From contig NZ_PJIR01000003.1 in NCBI RefSeq assembly GCF_002929355.1, positions 496,001 to 560,000 on the forward strand: a stretch of 64,000 bases of DNA, written 5' to 3'. Origin of the DNA: Arthrobacter sp. B0490. Lineage in GTDB: Bacteria; Actinomycetota; Actinomycetes; Actinomycetales; Micrococcaceae. Under the pieces are notes generated by a model. It saw nothing but the letters and a program-made list of their open reading frames with translations. It did not search any database and had not been told where the DNA came from. A program made the translations under genes and the position numbers. This document shows positions 42,284 through 52,034 of this stretch, one piece after another (position 1 is the stretch's first letter; each line of letters begins with the position of its first letter).

Positions 42284-44091
42284 CTTTGGCGCTGCAGGCC
42301 GACCAGCATGGTGCGGTTGCGGGTCCCGGTCTTCCGGAGCATCGCGCTCACGTGCTTCTCGACGGTCTTGACCGAGATGACGAGCCGCGTGGCGATCTGC
42401 TTGTCTGCCAGGCCTTCGGCCAGGAGGTCCCGGACCTCGAGTTCGCGGGCGGTCAGCTGGATCACCTCGCCGGCGTCCGTCGCGCGGGTCTCCGTGAGTC
42501 GAGTGAACATCGCCCCGTCCAGCAGGGCGTCGCCGCGGGCGGCGGCGACGACGACGCGCGCCACCTCCGCGGGTGCGGAGGAGAGGGAGAGGAACCCCCG
42601 TACGCCCGACGACGCCGCTGCCGCCAGCTGCTCGTCGGTGGGGCGGTCGACGACGGCGACCACCGGCCGCTCCACGGTGTCACTTTCTTGCGCCCGGGCT
42701 TGGGCGTACTGTGCGAGCAGGTGTTCGTCGAGGACGAGCATGTCCGGCTGCAGGAGGGACACCGATTCCGTGAGGTCCTCGAGCGTCCCCACCTCACCCA
42801 GCACCTGCACCGACGGCTCGGACGTCTCGAGGAGCCGGACCAGGCCGGCCCGCAGCAGGGGCTGCGCGCAGGCGACGAGAACCTTCCATCGTTCCCGGGA
42901 TGCGTCACCGTTCGAGGAGTAGGGCACCTCGGCGCGGACGCTCGTGCCCCAGCCCGGCGTCGAGTCCACGTGGAGCTCGCCGCGCAGGAAGTGGGCGCGG
43001 GCGGCCATGCCGTGCAGCCCGAGCCGGCTCCCCTTCAGGCTCGTCGTCTCCTGGTCCTCGAACCCGCGGCCGTTGTCCTCGATGACGGCCGTGATGCCGG
43101 TGGTGTCGTAGAAGATGCCCACCCGGCACGTCCTCGCGCCTGCGTGCACCACGACGTTTGCGATCGCTTCCTGGATGATCATGAAGAGCTGGTGAGCCAC
43201 CGCCGGCGCCAGGTCGTGGGGCTCGCCGGTGACGAGGAACGTCACGTCGATCGGGTAGCTCGCGTTGATCCGGTCGACTTCCTGACGGACCGCTTCCTCG
43301 AGCGTGCGCCCGGCCAGGCTGGAGGGACCGAAACCCAGCACGGTGCGGCGCGTCTCGAAGAGTGCCTCGTGGGCGAGCACGCGGGCGGCGTCGATGTGCG
43401 GGATGGACGGAAATCCGCCCGGCGTCGCCTTGTCCGCGCGGTCGAGGTGGAGCAGGAGCGAGCCGAGAGACCGGCCGATGGTCTCGTGGACCTCCTGCAC
43501 CGCGCGTTCGCGTTCACCGGCGACGGCGGCCTCGCGTTCCTTCGCGGCGGCAGCCTGGTGGAGCCGGGAGTTCATGATCGCGATGGCGGCATGGTTGGCG
43601 AAGAGTTCCACGAGGGACGCGTCGGCCGGGCTGAAGACCCGGCCGGGACCGTCACTGAAGATGGCGAACGTGCCGATGATGGTGCCGGCCCATGTGATGG
43701 GCACGCCGATGACGGCACTCCCCCACCGTGGGTCGTTCGGGTCGATGTGGCCCATCGGCACGGACGCGTAGCGGTCGAGGATCACGGTGCCACGGGTTTT
43801 CACGATCTGCCCGGTGAGGCCTTCGGTCAGGGGGAAGGTCTGGCCCTCGCGGCAGCCGACGCCCTGATCTACTTCCTTGCAGTAGTAGCCCTCGGCTTCG
43901 TGGACGATCGAGATGGAGCCACTCTCACATTCGAGGAGGGCAGCAGCATGCCCGAGGACACGTTCGAGCAGCGGGACCAGTTCGAACTGGCCGGCGAGAT
44001 CGCCAGCCAGTTCGGTGATGCGGTCGAGCTGCGACGGCGGGGTGTGGCTGCTTTGGTTCTGCGTGATGCTGGGCGTGGGAAGCTGCTGCAT
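42259..44091 (-). CDS. One-chain GAF - histidine kinase - receiver-like - LuxR regulator
   Basis: 610 residues from ATG 44091 (44184 is also open). GAF domain about 25-180. A HisKA_3-like dimer helix has H202 in QEVHETIG. The HATPase_c domain has the N box (QEAIANVV, N312), DNGRGF (D339) and LGLHGM. A receiver-like domain (about 403-520) keeps the phosphate-acceptor position (LVLDEHL, D455) but lacks the N-terminal acidic pair (VLVACAQ). A LuxR/NarL HTH closes it (LTARELEVRDLLAEG, KQIATRLVISVKTVEKHVS). A whole two-component pathway is thus in one soluble chain. It lies beside glcG/hbpS; in Streptomyces HbpS is a partner of a two-component pair. Confidence 0.85.
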   Translation of the reverse strand: MQQLPTPSITQNQSSHTPPSQLDRITELAGDLAGQFELVPLLERVLGHAAALLECESGSISIVHEAEGYYCKEVDQGVGCREGQTFPLTEGLTGQIVKTRGTVILDRYASVPMGHIDPNDPRWGSAVIGVPITWAGTIIGTFAIFSDGPGRVFSPADASLVELFANHAAIAIMNSRLHQAAAAKEREAAVAGERERAVQEVHETIGRSLGSLLLHLDRADKATPGGFPSIPHIDAARVLAHEALFETRRTVLGFGPSSLAGRTLEEAVRQEVDRINASYPIDVTFLVTGEPHDLAPAVAHQLFMIIQEAIANVVVHAGARTCRVGIFYDTTGITAVIEDNGRGFEDQETTSLKGSRLGLHGMAARAHFLRGELHVDSTPGWGTSVRAEVPYSSNGDASRERWKVLVACAQPLLRAGLVRLLETSEPSVQVLGEVGTLEDLTESVSLLQPDMLVLDEHLLAQYAQARAQESDTVERPVVAVVDRPTDEQLAAAASSGVRGFLSLSSAPAEVARVVVAAARGDALLDGAMFTRLTETRATDAGEVIQLTARELEVRDLLAEGLADKQIATRLVISVKTVEKHVSAMLRKTGTRNRTMLVGLQRQSQAIANSR

Positions 44092-44184
44092 GGACGGCAC
44101 CTGTCTTCTGCAACCGGGCGCGACGCTGCGCTCGGAGTTCCAGGATAGCGGCCCACCTCCCGCTCGAAGGTCCATTGGTTCCAC

Positions 44185-44559
44185 TTCTACTACCCGCGAC
44201 CGCCCCTAAGCCCAGAGGGCGTGATCAAGGTGCTTTGGGCTCTCATTGAGCGCCGCTGCCACCGCGACCACGATTTCGCGTGCCTCGTGCGGCTGACCTT
44301 GCGAGTCACGGCCCGGCTGACTGCTGCAACTATCCGGTAATAGCCTCCACGCCGGGCGTCCCAAGAAGCCTGCAGGACCGCGTCGATCAGACCGGCCTCA
44401 ATACCTCCAACACGTACACCAGGCCAAACAACCCCATCTTCTCGAGGATGCTCGTTCAGTGTCATGGTTGCAGACGTAAACCCGAGGAACAGAACCAGGG
44501 CATCACGGGCGACTGGCCATAACCGGATGCTCGAGTAGCCCGTGCTTTCATCTTCGTAA
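44185..44559. other. Spacer between the regulator and the defence island
   Basis: No supported gene. Small open frames exist on both strands without family-like sequence. TACCTCCAACA at 44402-44412 recurs in two other intergenic stretches of the island (49916-49926 and 53110-53120). Confidence 0.4.
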
Positions 44560-44856
44560 CATGGTGTCGCCGGCGTCCCGCTATCCGCGGGCGGTCACCG
44601 CATCAAGGGTCCCGACGCTTCAGTCCGAACAGTCCAACAGCTGTACATCCTCCTCCGTGATCAGGACCAGCGTCCTACCGCCGCGCACTGTCCAGCACCA
44701 TCAAGATCCACGGTGGCCGGCTAGTACGCACCGAATACTGCGAGACGGTACTCCCGCTACTACACCCTCGACAGCAAAGAACCTGAACAAAAATGGAACT
44801 ATGAAGGCAGCTTTGACCAGAACGACAAGATACTCGTGATGTGGTTTCCCGGATGA
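44560..44856 (+). pseudogene. Degraded coding remnant upstream of the kinase-helicase gene
   Basis: Protein-like sequence is spread over two frames. From 44563: VPLSAGGHRIKGPDAS and VRTVQQLYILLRDQDQR; then in another frame LSSTIKIHGGRLVRTEYCE; then back (44725-44856) RYYTLDSKEPEQKWNYEG and SFDQNDKILVMWFPG, stop. The first and last pieces share a frame that is broken by a TAG at 44722. The pieces look like one small protein that lost its frame twice. No family recognised. Confidence 0.35.
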
Positions 44857-44870
44857 TGAGCAAATCAGAC

Positions 44871-44879
44871 TGCTACAAT
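44871..44879 (+). promoter_or_regulatory. Extended -10 promoter of a leaderless transcript
   Basis: TGCTACAAT is an extended -10 element (TGn plus TACAAT). It ends 7 nt before the GTG start of the kinase-helicase gene, so transcription would start at or next to the first codon. There is no ribosome site, which supports a leaderless mRNA. Confidence 0.6.
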
Positions 44880-44886
44880 CTCGTAC

Positions 44887-47800
44887 GTGCCGCAGATTAT
44901 CGAAGATCGCTTCGTACTACAGCCTCAACCTCTCGCCAGTGGAGGGCACAGCGTACTCTTTTGCGGCGTTGATCTGGAACGAGGAAACTGCAACGTTGCA
45001 GTCAAGCTGTTCCGACCGCCGCACATTCAAGACGAGCGAGTACTCACAAGATCATGGACCAATGAGCTGGAGGCATATCAAGCTCTTGGTAAGCACCCCA
45101 ACTTAGTCCGCCTTATTGATTGGGGCAAGACCAAAGAATCTCGTCCGTTCTTGGTATTCGAATGGCTTCAGAAAGACTTGCGGCAACACCTAGAGCAGAC
45201 TTTCATCGAAGGATGGGACGATCTGTGGCCAATAGCGAAGGGAATCCTGACCGGGCTGAGCGTGCTGCATGAGGCCGGCTACGTGCATCGGGACTTGAAA
45301 CTAGAGAATATTCTGCTCGATGAAATAGGCACGTACAAGATATCTGACTTCGGCACTACGCGATTAACGGAATCGGTCACTCTCGGCCTTACAATGGCCG
45401 CTCTTGGCACACGGCCGTATGCACCGCCCGAGCTTGGAACCCCAACCCCGCTACCGGCGTACGACATCTACTCATTCGGAGTGCTCTGCGTAATCGCGAT
45501 GAACGGGAAAACGCCGTCCTCCAATGAGGAGGTCAATGAGATGTTACGGCAATCTGATTTTCCACGGGATATCGCGTCCATCATAGCGCGTTGCATCGCA
45601 GAGGACCCAAAGGAACGCCCCGAGAGCGCTGCAGTCCTTCTCGCCGAACTAAACGAAACTCAGAACAGTCGAGAACGCGGCCGCCAAAAACTGCGAGACA
45701 TACACATCGACATACCCGAATCCGTTGGCAAAGCCACTGAACAGCTCTTCGGACTTCGACCCGGCACTGGTCTCGACTACCTGAAAGCCGAACTCAACGA
45801 AATGTTAGGGCTGTCGTTCACACGAGGAACCGAGAGCCAACAACCCGATCTCCGCCTCGCTTGCCCTACAGTGCAGATGAGACTCCAGCCGCACTCCTTC
45901 AAGATCGGATTCCTACGAATCCAACGAGTCATACGACCAAACCCGCAACAAACGGAGACTGCGCGCACTGACTGGTACAGGCCGACAGTAGCTTTTCGCT
46001 ACACCTCGCCGAGCGATTCCAGCCGCGCGGCTTACAACCTCGACGCATTGCTCGAAGAGATCCAGGAGGCAGATCTGGCGCTCTCCGAATCGGACATGAC
46101 GACGACCACTGAATTTTTGAACTGGCGGCAACTACTCAGGGCCAAGTTCGATGTTGAGGACAATCGCGCGGCATCGTTGCGTTATACGTCCTTTAGTGCA
46201 AGCGGAAATCGGATTACCTTTGCTCTCGATAGTCAGATCACGGACTCGCAAATCGGAGAGAGCAGGCTCGTGAGAAGTGGTAGGCGGTCTGTCGTCTTCG
46301 GGGACATTGAAGCAATCGGAAAGTCAGAACTGGTTCTGTACCTCACGAAGGGAAAGTCGGGTGACTTGCCCACCTCAGGGACCTTGGAACTCGACACCGA
46401 AGCAAGCAAATCTAAGATAAGACGAGAACAGTATGCTTTCGACCGATTAACAGCGAGCAAGACCGCACGAACCGATTTGAAAGAACTGCTGCTGGACCCC
46501 AGTCGAGCTGCGCCACCGCAACTTGTTGTCGTCGATCGGTTCATCAACGATAATCTCGACGAAACCAAGAAGGAAGCCATTCGGAGAGCGCTGGGAGCCC
46601 GCGACTTCTTGGTAGTCCAAGGTCCTCCCGGAACCGGTAAGACTACTTTTATCGCCGAGCTTGTAGCACAAACACTCGCTGGCAATCCAGATGCCCGCAT
46701 ATTGATTGCTTCCCAAACGCATATTGCACTGGATAACGCATTGGCGAGGATAAAAAACACGTTGCCCTCCGCAAATCTCCTGCGTATTGGTCGTGCTGAC
46801 CAACTCACGGCAGAAAGCCAAGCTTTCAGCATGGAGGCAGCGACTGAATACTGGCGTGACCAGGTTAAGGTCTCGGGAACCGGGTTCATCAAGCAGTACG
46901 CCCGAGCTCTGGGAATCAACCTAGAAGCCGATAACATCCCAGCCTTGGTGAATGAACTCTCCTCGAAACTTGAGCGGATTTCCGCACTACGGTCCAAATC
47001 GTCGCTCCACCAAGCGCGACGGCGTAAACTCCAGACTGAGATCGAAGAAAGAAACAAACATGCCGCTAAGCTCATCGAGGGTGCTCAAGCGGTCGAGGCG
47101 CTACGAAACAACTCCAGCTCCACTGAGATCGACGAGGCTGTCCAGAGGTTCGTTTCTGCCGGCGTCGAGGCCGCTGCAGGTCTTGAATCGAGCGCAGCAC
47201 TGACAGAGGCTTTGGCGACCTTAGAGTCATCACTGGCTCAGTGGAGGAATGAGATCTCGTCCCTGACGGATCAGCAAGCACAATGGCAGCAAAAGCTTGC
47301 ACGTACTCTCGACCTGCCTGTGGAATCCACTCCTAAATCGCTTTTGGAGGCGGCAGCGGCTGTGAGTCCCGCCGCCCATCCTCAGTTGGTTGCACTGAGG
47401 GAACTCGCCGAGGAGTGGAACGAGCGGTTCGGCTCAGGTCGAGAGTTTCAAGCAGCGTTGCTCGCAAGCGCCGACATCGTCGGGGCCACCTGCGTCGGTT
47501 TGGGTTCGATACGGGGTGCTGAACACGTGACCTTTGACCTCTGCATCGTGGATGAGGCGTCGAAGGCAACCGCCAGTGAGACTCTGGTTCCGCTTGTGAG
47601 CAGCAAGCGCTGGATACTCGTCGGTGACCAGAATCAATTACCACCGTTTGTTGAGCACGTACTCGACAGCCCCGCACTCCTACAGAAATTTGAACTGGAG
47701 AAGGGCACAGCCTCCGAAACCATGTTCGACAAGCTCGTCGACCAACTGCCTGGGTCCGCTATCATTTCGCTTACTCATCAACATCGCATGCATCCGGCTA

Positions 47801-48405
47801 TCGGGACGTTGATCAGCAAGTGTTTTTATAACGGCGGACTCACCAGCGCCTCCCGTGAAGGCAATAAGGCAGTCGAACTAGCTTTCGGCGCACCGGTCCT
47901 GTGGTTCGATACCGGTGCCAGAACTGATCGGCGAGATGTGAAGGAAGGACACAGCTTCCGGAACAGAGGGGAGGTTCGCTCCATCGTGAAACTGGTTGAT
48001 CGTCTGCAGTGGACCGCCCAGCAAGTCGATATGAGGCTCTCTGTCGCCGTTCTGACAGGTTATGAAGCTCAACGTCGAGACTTGGAGGAAGCACTGGCGA
48101 CAGGAGAACTCTCCCGACACAACCTCGATCTGAGAATTGCCAACGTCGATGCCTACCAGGGACAAGAATCAGATGTGGCAATTTTCAGTGTGACTCGATC
48201 GAATGACAATTTTGATACAGGTTTCATAGGGAATAACAACCGGATCAACGTCGCTCTCTCCAGAGCACGAGACGGTCTGATCGTCGTCGGTGATACCTCA
48301 TTCATCGATGAGCTTCCAGAGGGCAGGAGCGCACTTCAAGTGGTACTCAATCACGTCCGGATCAATACGGTCGATTGCAAAATTGAGATGGCGGACGAGG
48401 ACTGA
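44887..48405 (+). CDS. mkoA: Mokosh-type protein: Ser/Thr kinase domain fused to SF1 (COG1112-like) helicase
   Basis: 1172 residues. Kinase domain about 1-260: VAVKLFRP (Lys), HRDLKLEN at about 134, ISDFGTTRL, GTRPYAPPEL and an ADP/DIYSFG-like stretch; all catalytic residues are present. A linker leads to an SF1B helicase: Walker A QGPPGTGKTTF at about 577, coiled-coil insertion about 690-850, Walker B IVDEASKA at about 888, VGDQNQLPP, HQHRMHP at about 964, VDAYQGQESDVA and NVALSRARDG. The family resembles UPF1/Dna2-type RNA or DNA helicases. Kinase-helicase plus a phospholipase-D-like partner is the make-up of type I Mokosh anti-phage systems. A+T is clearly higher than in the left half. Confidence 0.88.
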   Translation: MPQIIEDRFVLQPQPLASGGHSVLFCGVDLERGNCNVAVKLFRPPHIQDERVLTRSWTNELEAYQALGKHPNLVRLIDWGKTKESRPFLVFEWLQKDLRQHLEQTFIEGWDDLWPIAKGILTGLSVLHEAGYVHRDLKLENILLDEIGTYKISDFGTTRLTESVTLGLTMAALGTRPYAPPELGTPTPLPAYDIYSFGVLCVIAMNGKTPSSNEEVNEMLRQSDFPRDIASIIARCIAEDPKERPESAAVLLAELNETQNSRERGRQKLRDIHIDIPESVGKATEQLFGLRPGTGLDYLKAELNEMLGLSFTRGTESQQPDLRLACPTVQMRLQPHSFKIGFLRIQRVIRPNPQQTETARTDWYRPTVAFRYTSPSDSSRAAYNLDALLEEIQEADLALSESDMTTTTEFLNWRQLLRAKFDVEDNRAASLRYTSFSASGNRITFALDSQITDSQIGESRLVRSGRRSVVFGDIEAIGKSELVLYLTKGKSGDLPTSGTLELDTEASKSKIRREQYAFDRLTASKTARTDLKELLLDPSRAAPPQLVVVDRFINDNLDETKKEAIRRALGARDFLVVQGPPGTGKTTFIAELVAQTLAGNPDARILIASQTHIALDNALARIKNTLPSANLLRIGRADQLTAESQAFSMEAATEYWRDQVKVSGTGFIKQYARALGINLEADNIPALVNELSSKLERISALRSKSSLHQARRRKLQTEIEERNKHAAKLIEGAQAVEALRNNSSSTEIDEAVQRFVSAGVEAAAGLESSAALTEALATLESSLAQWRNEISSLTDQQAQWQQKLARTLDLPVESTPKSLLEAAAAVSPAAHPQLVALRELAEEWNERFGSGREFQAALLASADIVGATCVGLGSIRGAEHVTFDLCIVDEASKATASETLVPLVSSKRWILVGDQNQLPPFVEHVLDSPALLQKFELEKGTASETMFDKLVDQLPGSAIISLTHQHRMHPAIGTLISKCFYNGGLTSASREGNKAVELAFGAPVLWFDTGARTDRRDVKEGHSFRNRGEVRSIVKLVDRLQWTAQQVDMRLSVAVLTGYEAQRRDLEEALATGELSRHNLDLRIANVDAYQGQESDVAIFSVTRSNDNFDTGFIGNNNRINVALSRARDGLIVVGDTSFIDELPEGRSALQVVLNHVRINTVDCKIEMADED

Positions 48406-49853
48406 TGACTCCAGAACAGATTGTGTCACGTCTGGGCAGTCGGCCAGGGGAACGACTCCTCACGTACCGGGAGGTCGCAATACCGTGCTGGGAAGTACCA
48501 ATAACCTGTCGTGTTCAAGAAAGGAAAAACATTCCGGTCATTACTGAGTTCGTTCTTCGGACAGTAGCAGTCGGTTTGAGTAATGCCCAGGATATTATTT
48601 CTTTCCTCGGCTTGGACGAAGCAGTTATCGTACCGATCATGGCCGACCTCGTCCGCTCCGGGGATCTGGCTCCTCGCCTTAATCCTGATGGTTCTGTCGA
48701 TTATCAGCTCACGCAGCAGGGAAAACGATCCGCAGAAGACCTGGAGCTTGTGACGCCGAAGCAAGCAACGATCGAGCTGTCATTCGATGGAATCACGCAC
48801 AACTACATCTCCGTCAGTCCTTCCGAAAGGTGGCGTCCTCAAGATCTGAAGAAGGAAGATATTCTTGAGATTCCGGCGTTTCCCGCGGATCCGCCATCTC
48901 TTGGGCCGGCCGATACCCAAATGATCTCGCGGGCCGTTCAGCAGCTGATACAACAAGAACCTCCTGAAATTCTCTCAGTACTGGGCGTGACTGGTCGCCG
49001 CACGAAATTTTTCGTCAGAGCGATTGCGCTGGTGTTCCAATCATTGGACGCCCTGCAGGAAATCAGTGTGCAGTTCGCCATCGATGGTCGACGCAGTCCA
49101 GATCATGAACGTGCCTTCGCGGTGGCGGAGGGCCAGCGAAAACTCGGTATCCTCGACGTCCTCGCAGACACGCCCGTCCAACCAAGCGATCATTTCTCGC
49201 CCACCACCCTCGGCAGGATGTCAGAAGAGTCTGACGTTCGATCTCTTCGACTAATCACTCGGAATCTTCAGACCCAAATCTCATCCTTCGGTAATCAAGA
49301 AGAGATCTCGAATGATGAATCCTTCTCGGCCGTTGATCGGTTGACCGAGAAGTTGCACACCGCTCAATCGACGCTGGAACAGATGCAGGTTCGGGTACTT
49401 GAGGTCGAAGAACATCCGACTTTCCTCGAAGATGCGGTCTCCAGCGCGAAGTACCGCCTAATGATCATTTCGCCCTGGTTGCGGACGGCAGTCATCGATA
49501 CGACCTTCATCCACAACTTGACCGAACGGCTCAAAGCTGGGGTACAGGTTCTGATTGGTTACGGCATCGGTGATGATGCAAAGAACAAAGATCTGGATGA
49601 ACGAGCATTGAAACTTCTGACGCCGCTGTCCCGATCCTATCCGAATCTTCGGATAGCTCGTTTGGGCAATACCCATGCCAAAGTACTGATAAAGGACGAT
49701 GACTACGTCATCATCACCAGCTTCAACTGGCTCTCGTTCAGGGGGGATCCAAACAGGCCCTTTCGGGATGAACGAGGGACATTGGTACGAGTACAATCCG
49801 AGATTAACGCCGTGCACCAAAGTTACGAGCATAATTTCCAACTTCAAGGTTAG
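48405..49853 (+). CDS. mkoB: Mokosh-type partner: phospholipase-D-like nuclease
   Basis: 482 residues, ATG overlapping the mkoA stop by 1 nt (TGATG). Residues 1-120 include a winged-helix-like part (NAQDIISFLGLDEAVIV, LVRSGDLAPRL, YQLTQQGK). The C-terminal third is PLD-like: SAKYRLMIISPWLR, FIHNLTERLKAGVQVLIGYG, and one HKD motif in NTHAKVLIKDDDYVIITSFN (H, K, D at about 421-430). A single HKD suggests a dimeric nuclease, as in Nuc or BfiI. It would be the effector paired with the kinase-helicase. Confidence 0.87.
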   Translation: MTPEQIVSRLGSRPGERLLTYREVAIPCWEVPITCRVQERKNIPVITEFVLRTVAVGLSNAQDIISFLGLDEAVIVPIMADLVRSGDLAPRLNPDGSVDYQLTQQGKRSAEDLELVTPKQATIELSFDGITHNYISVSPSERWRPQDLKKEDILEIPAFPADPPSLGPADTQMISRAVQQLIQQEPPEILSVLGVTGRRTKFFVRAIALVFQSLDALQEISVQFAIDGRRSPDHERAFAVAEGQRKLGILDVLADTPVQPSDHFSPTTLGRMSEESDVRSLRLITRNLQTQISSFGNQEEISNDESFSAVDRLTEKLHTAQSTLEQMQVRVLEVEEHPTFLEDAVSSAKYRLMIISPWLRTAVIDTTFIHNLTERLKAGVQVLIGYGIGDDAKNKDLDERALKLLTPLSRSYPNLRIARLGNTHAKVLIKDDDYVIITSFNWLSFRGDPNRPFRDERGTLVRVQSEINAVHQSYEHNFQLQG

Positions 49854-50465
49854 TCGCGAGCCTCTCGGCTAGATGTACTGCCCAAGGTGATTGGTTGGTC
49901 GGGTCACGCGTGGTATACCTCCAACAGTTGTCTTGGCCTGCGTTGATCGTATCCATTGTGGTACAGGGGTAGTTCCGCCCAGCGGGTTGCGTCATGTCGG
50001 TTGGGCGTCGCGAATATAGGTCGCAGGGAAATGTGCGCCTGACGGAGACCCTGAGAACAGTCGTCGCTCAATTCGGGGTTCCGTCGGCCCCATGCAGCTC
50101 GCGGTCGTCCTGTTCGAACTCATGCGTTCGTCCGACTTCTCAAAGTGCTTACGCCGTAAGCGTGCCTGTTATCAGCGTCGGCTATTCCTACCCAGAACCG
50201 TCACGCTTCTTCCCCTCGGGTGCGACCGGCATCCGGTGCGGCCCGCTCCACCACTGAGACGGGCTGGACCGTCTCACCAGGCGACGTCCTTCGTCTGGTT
50301 AGACGGGTCGCGTGGTGGGAGGGACGCGACCGTACTGCGGTTCGCTGAAGTGCCTGCACAGCGCGACTGGGCGGGATCGTTCATCAGCGGTGTGTACGGA
50401 ACTGATTTGTATGGACCGGGCTGCCCCTGACATCCCATAAGGTAGATCTCGACGAAGGAGAATCG
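49854..50465. other. 612-nt spacer between two defence modules
   Basis: No supported gene. Open frames such as 50092-50430 (+) have no start signals or family-like sequence. It holds one copy of TACCTCCAACA (49916-49926). AAGGAG at 50455-50460 belongs to the next gene. Confidence 0.4.
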
Positions 50466-52025
50466 GTGCCGATCAACATCTCGCAGGCTATGCGCAAGAA
50501 ACTCCCGGAGGGGGAACGAACCACTGCTGATCAGGCCCTCTGGGATAAATCGGGCGGTCGCTGCCACCTATGCGAAGAGCCCCTCAACCGCGCATCGGAT
50601 GACATTCAGGCCGATCATGATGTTCCTGAAGCGGAGGGTGGGGCCACCGATCTGACCAATCTCAACCTCGCCCACGGGTCGTGCAATAAGGCAAAACGCA
50701 ATGCGAAAACCGTTCCGATCAGGCCCTACCTCAAGCTGACCGCGTTCGCCAAGAAGAGGGGCGGCCGCATCAAATATGACGGCTTCCTCGAACACTTCGG
50801 GATTGTACCGATCCCGAGCGTAGTCACCGTCAATGAAGCTACGGCTACATTCGAGCTACCGGATAAGTCCGCCGCTACGATCCCGGTCTTCGAGGAGACG
50901 AACACGACCGGCACCCATCGGTACGTCTTCCTGACCCTTCCACGAGAGGCAATTTTCAACGACGATGACTGTCAGCCGCGCGTGGTCCGCACTGATCACG
51001 CTTGGTCCATCTACGTTGACATGCAGCGAAATGTGCTGCATGAACCGCCGAGTTGCCGACTCGAATCACTTGACTTCGGGAAACCTGTCCGTCTCCTCCT
51101 CTTCGACGGTCAACACAAGACACTGGCGAGCTGGATGATGGGCCGGACCAGCGTGACCGCAAAGGTCTATTTGGACATGACAACGGCCCAAGCAAATGAG
51201 CTTGTCAACTCTATCCAGGCAAAAATTAAGAAGCTGCCGCTGTCTCCGTTCGAGCTTGCGGGCAAGATGGCTGACGAGTGGGAAAATAAATTCACGGAGT
51301 ACGAGGAGGAAGTGGGGACTGCGGCGGTCTCGGAAGCTGGCTTCCTTGCGTGGCTTCCCCAGACCGAGCGTGCCCGAGGGAAGGCTGCGCTTCAGTCAGC
51401 GTTGGTCCAGAACGTACTGAGCTCCACCGACTTGCGCATCACCTCGCATGTCAAGCGCCCGGGCACCGTGGCAGCCTCATTCAGCTTCACCGAGCAGACG
51501 CTGAAGGCAAAGGTCATTGAGCGCCTCGTGGCCAAGGAGGCCCAGTCGACCAAGGGCGTCTCGGCCCAGACAGGCCGGGACATCGAGGCGTCCAATGTTG
51601 TGACCCTTCTGAACACCCTCAATGACAACGCTTTCGAGCCTGGCGACGATGATGCCGCACTCACCACCATCGAGGTCGAGCGTGCCCGCCGAATGTGTTA
51701 TCAGGGGTCACTTTCCTACATTGCGGATCTCATTCGACGCATGTACGAGCGGGTGGTCATCACTGCTACTTCGAAGAGCCCGATGTCCGCGACACTGACT
51801 GAGAATCAGCAGACGGAGCTTAGCACTGCGATCAATCGAATTATCAGTCACCCCGTATGGACGGCTGATTTCGATCGTGATGCGAAAATGAAGGCAGTCA
51901 AGACCGCATTGGAGAAGAACCAGGACATTGCCGAGGCATTTGAGGACGTCGGCCTGGATCTTTCGTTCTTGGTCATGGGCAAGGATGCAACACCCTACAA
52001 GACCTACTGGGCTTCATCCCAGTAA
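50466..52025 (+). CDS. HNH endonuclease fused to a DGQHR-like (DndB-related) domain
   Basis: 519 residues from GTG 50466 (AAGGAG five nt upstream). An HNH domain occupies about 30-80: CHLCEEPLN (first Cys pair), IQADHDVPEAEGG (D-H), LTNLNLAHGSCNKAK (N, H and Cys). The middle holds LLLFDGQHKTLASWMMG (about 200-215), the diagnostic loop of DGQHR-domain proteins such as DndB, which act with DNA phosphorothioation and in other phage-linked loci. The C-terminal 250 residues are helical and not recognised. The HNH-DGQHR fusion is unusual. The next gene, 9 nt on, codes for a second HNH protein, so the two probably act together. Confidence 0.75.
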   Translation: MPINISQAMRKKLPEGERTTADQALWDKSGGRCHLCEEPLNRASDDIQADHDVPEAEGGATDLTNLNLAHGSCNKAKRNAKTVPIRPYLKLTAFAKKRGGRIKYDGFLEHFGIVPIPSVVTVNEATATFELPDKSAATIPVFEETNTTGTHRYVFLTLPREAIFNDDDCQPRVVRTDHAWSIYVDMQRNVLHEPPSCRLESLDFGKPVRLLLFDGQHKTLASWMMGRTSVTAKVYLDMTTAQANELVNSIQAKIKKLPLSPFELAGKMADEWENKFTEYEEEVGTAAVSEAGFLAWLPQTERARGKAALQSALVQNVLSSTDLRITSHVKRPGTVAASFSFTEQTLKAKVIERLVAKEAQSTKGVSAQTGRDIEASNVVTLLNTLNDNAFEPGDDDAALTTIEVERARRMCYQGSLSYIADLIRRMYERVVITATSKSPMSATLTENQQTELSTAINRIISHPVWTADFDRDAKMKAVKTALEKNQDIAEAFEDVGLDLSFLVMGKDATPYKTYWASSQ

Positions 52026-52034
52026 GGTAAGCAG

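Noticed and set aside
44190..44465. 91-codon - strand frame next to the GAF-kinase-LuxR gene
   Set aside because: No start signal and no recognisable family; composition like random high-GC sequence.
50092..50430. 112-codon + strand frame before the HNH-DGQHR gene
   Set aside because: No ribosome site and no motif; only the final third looks slightly protein-like.
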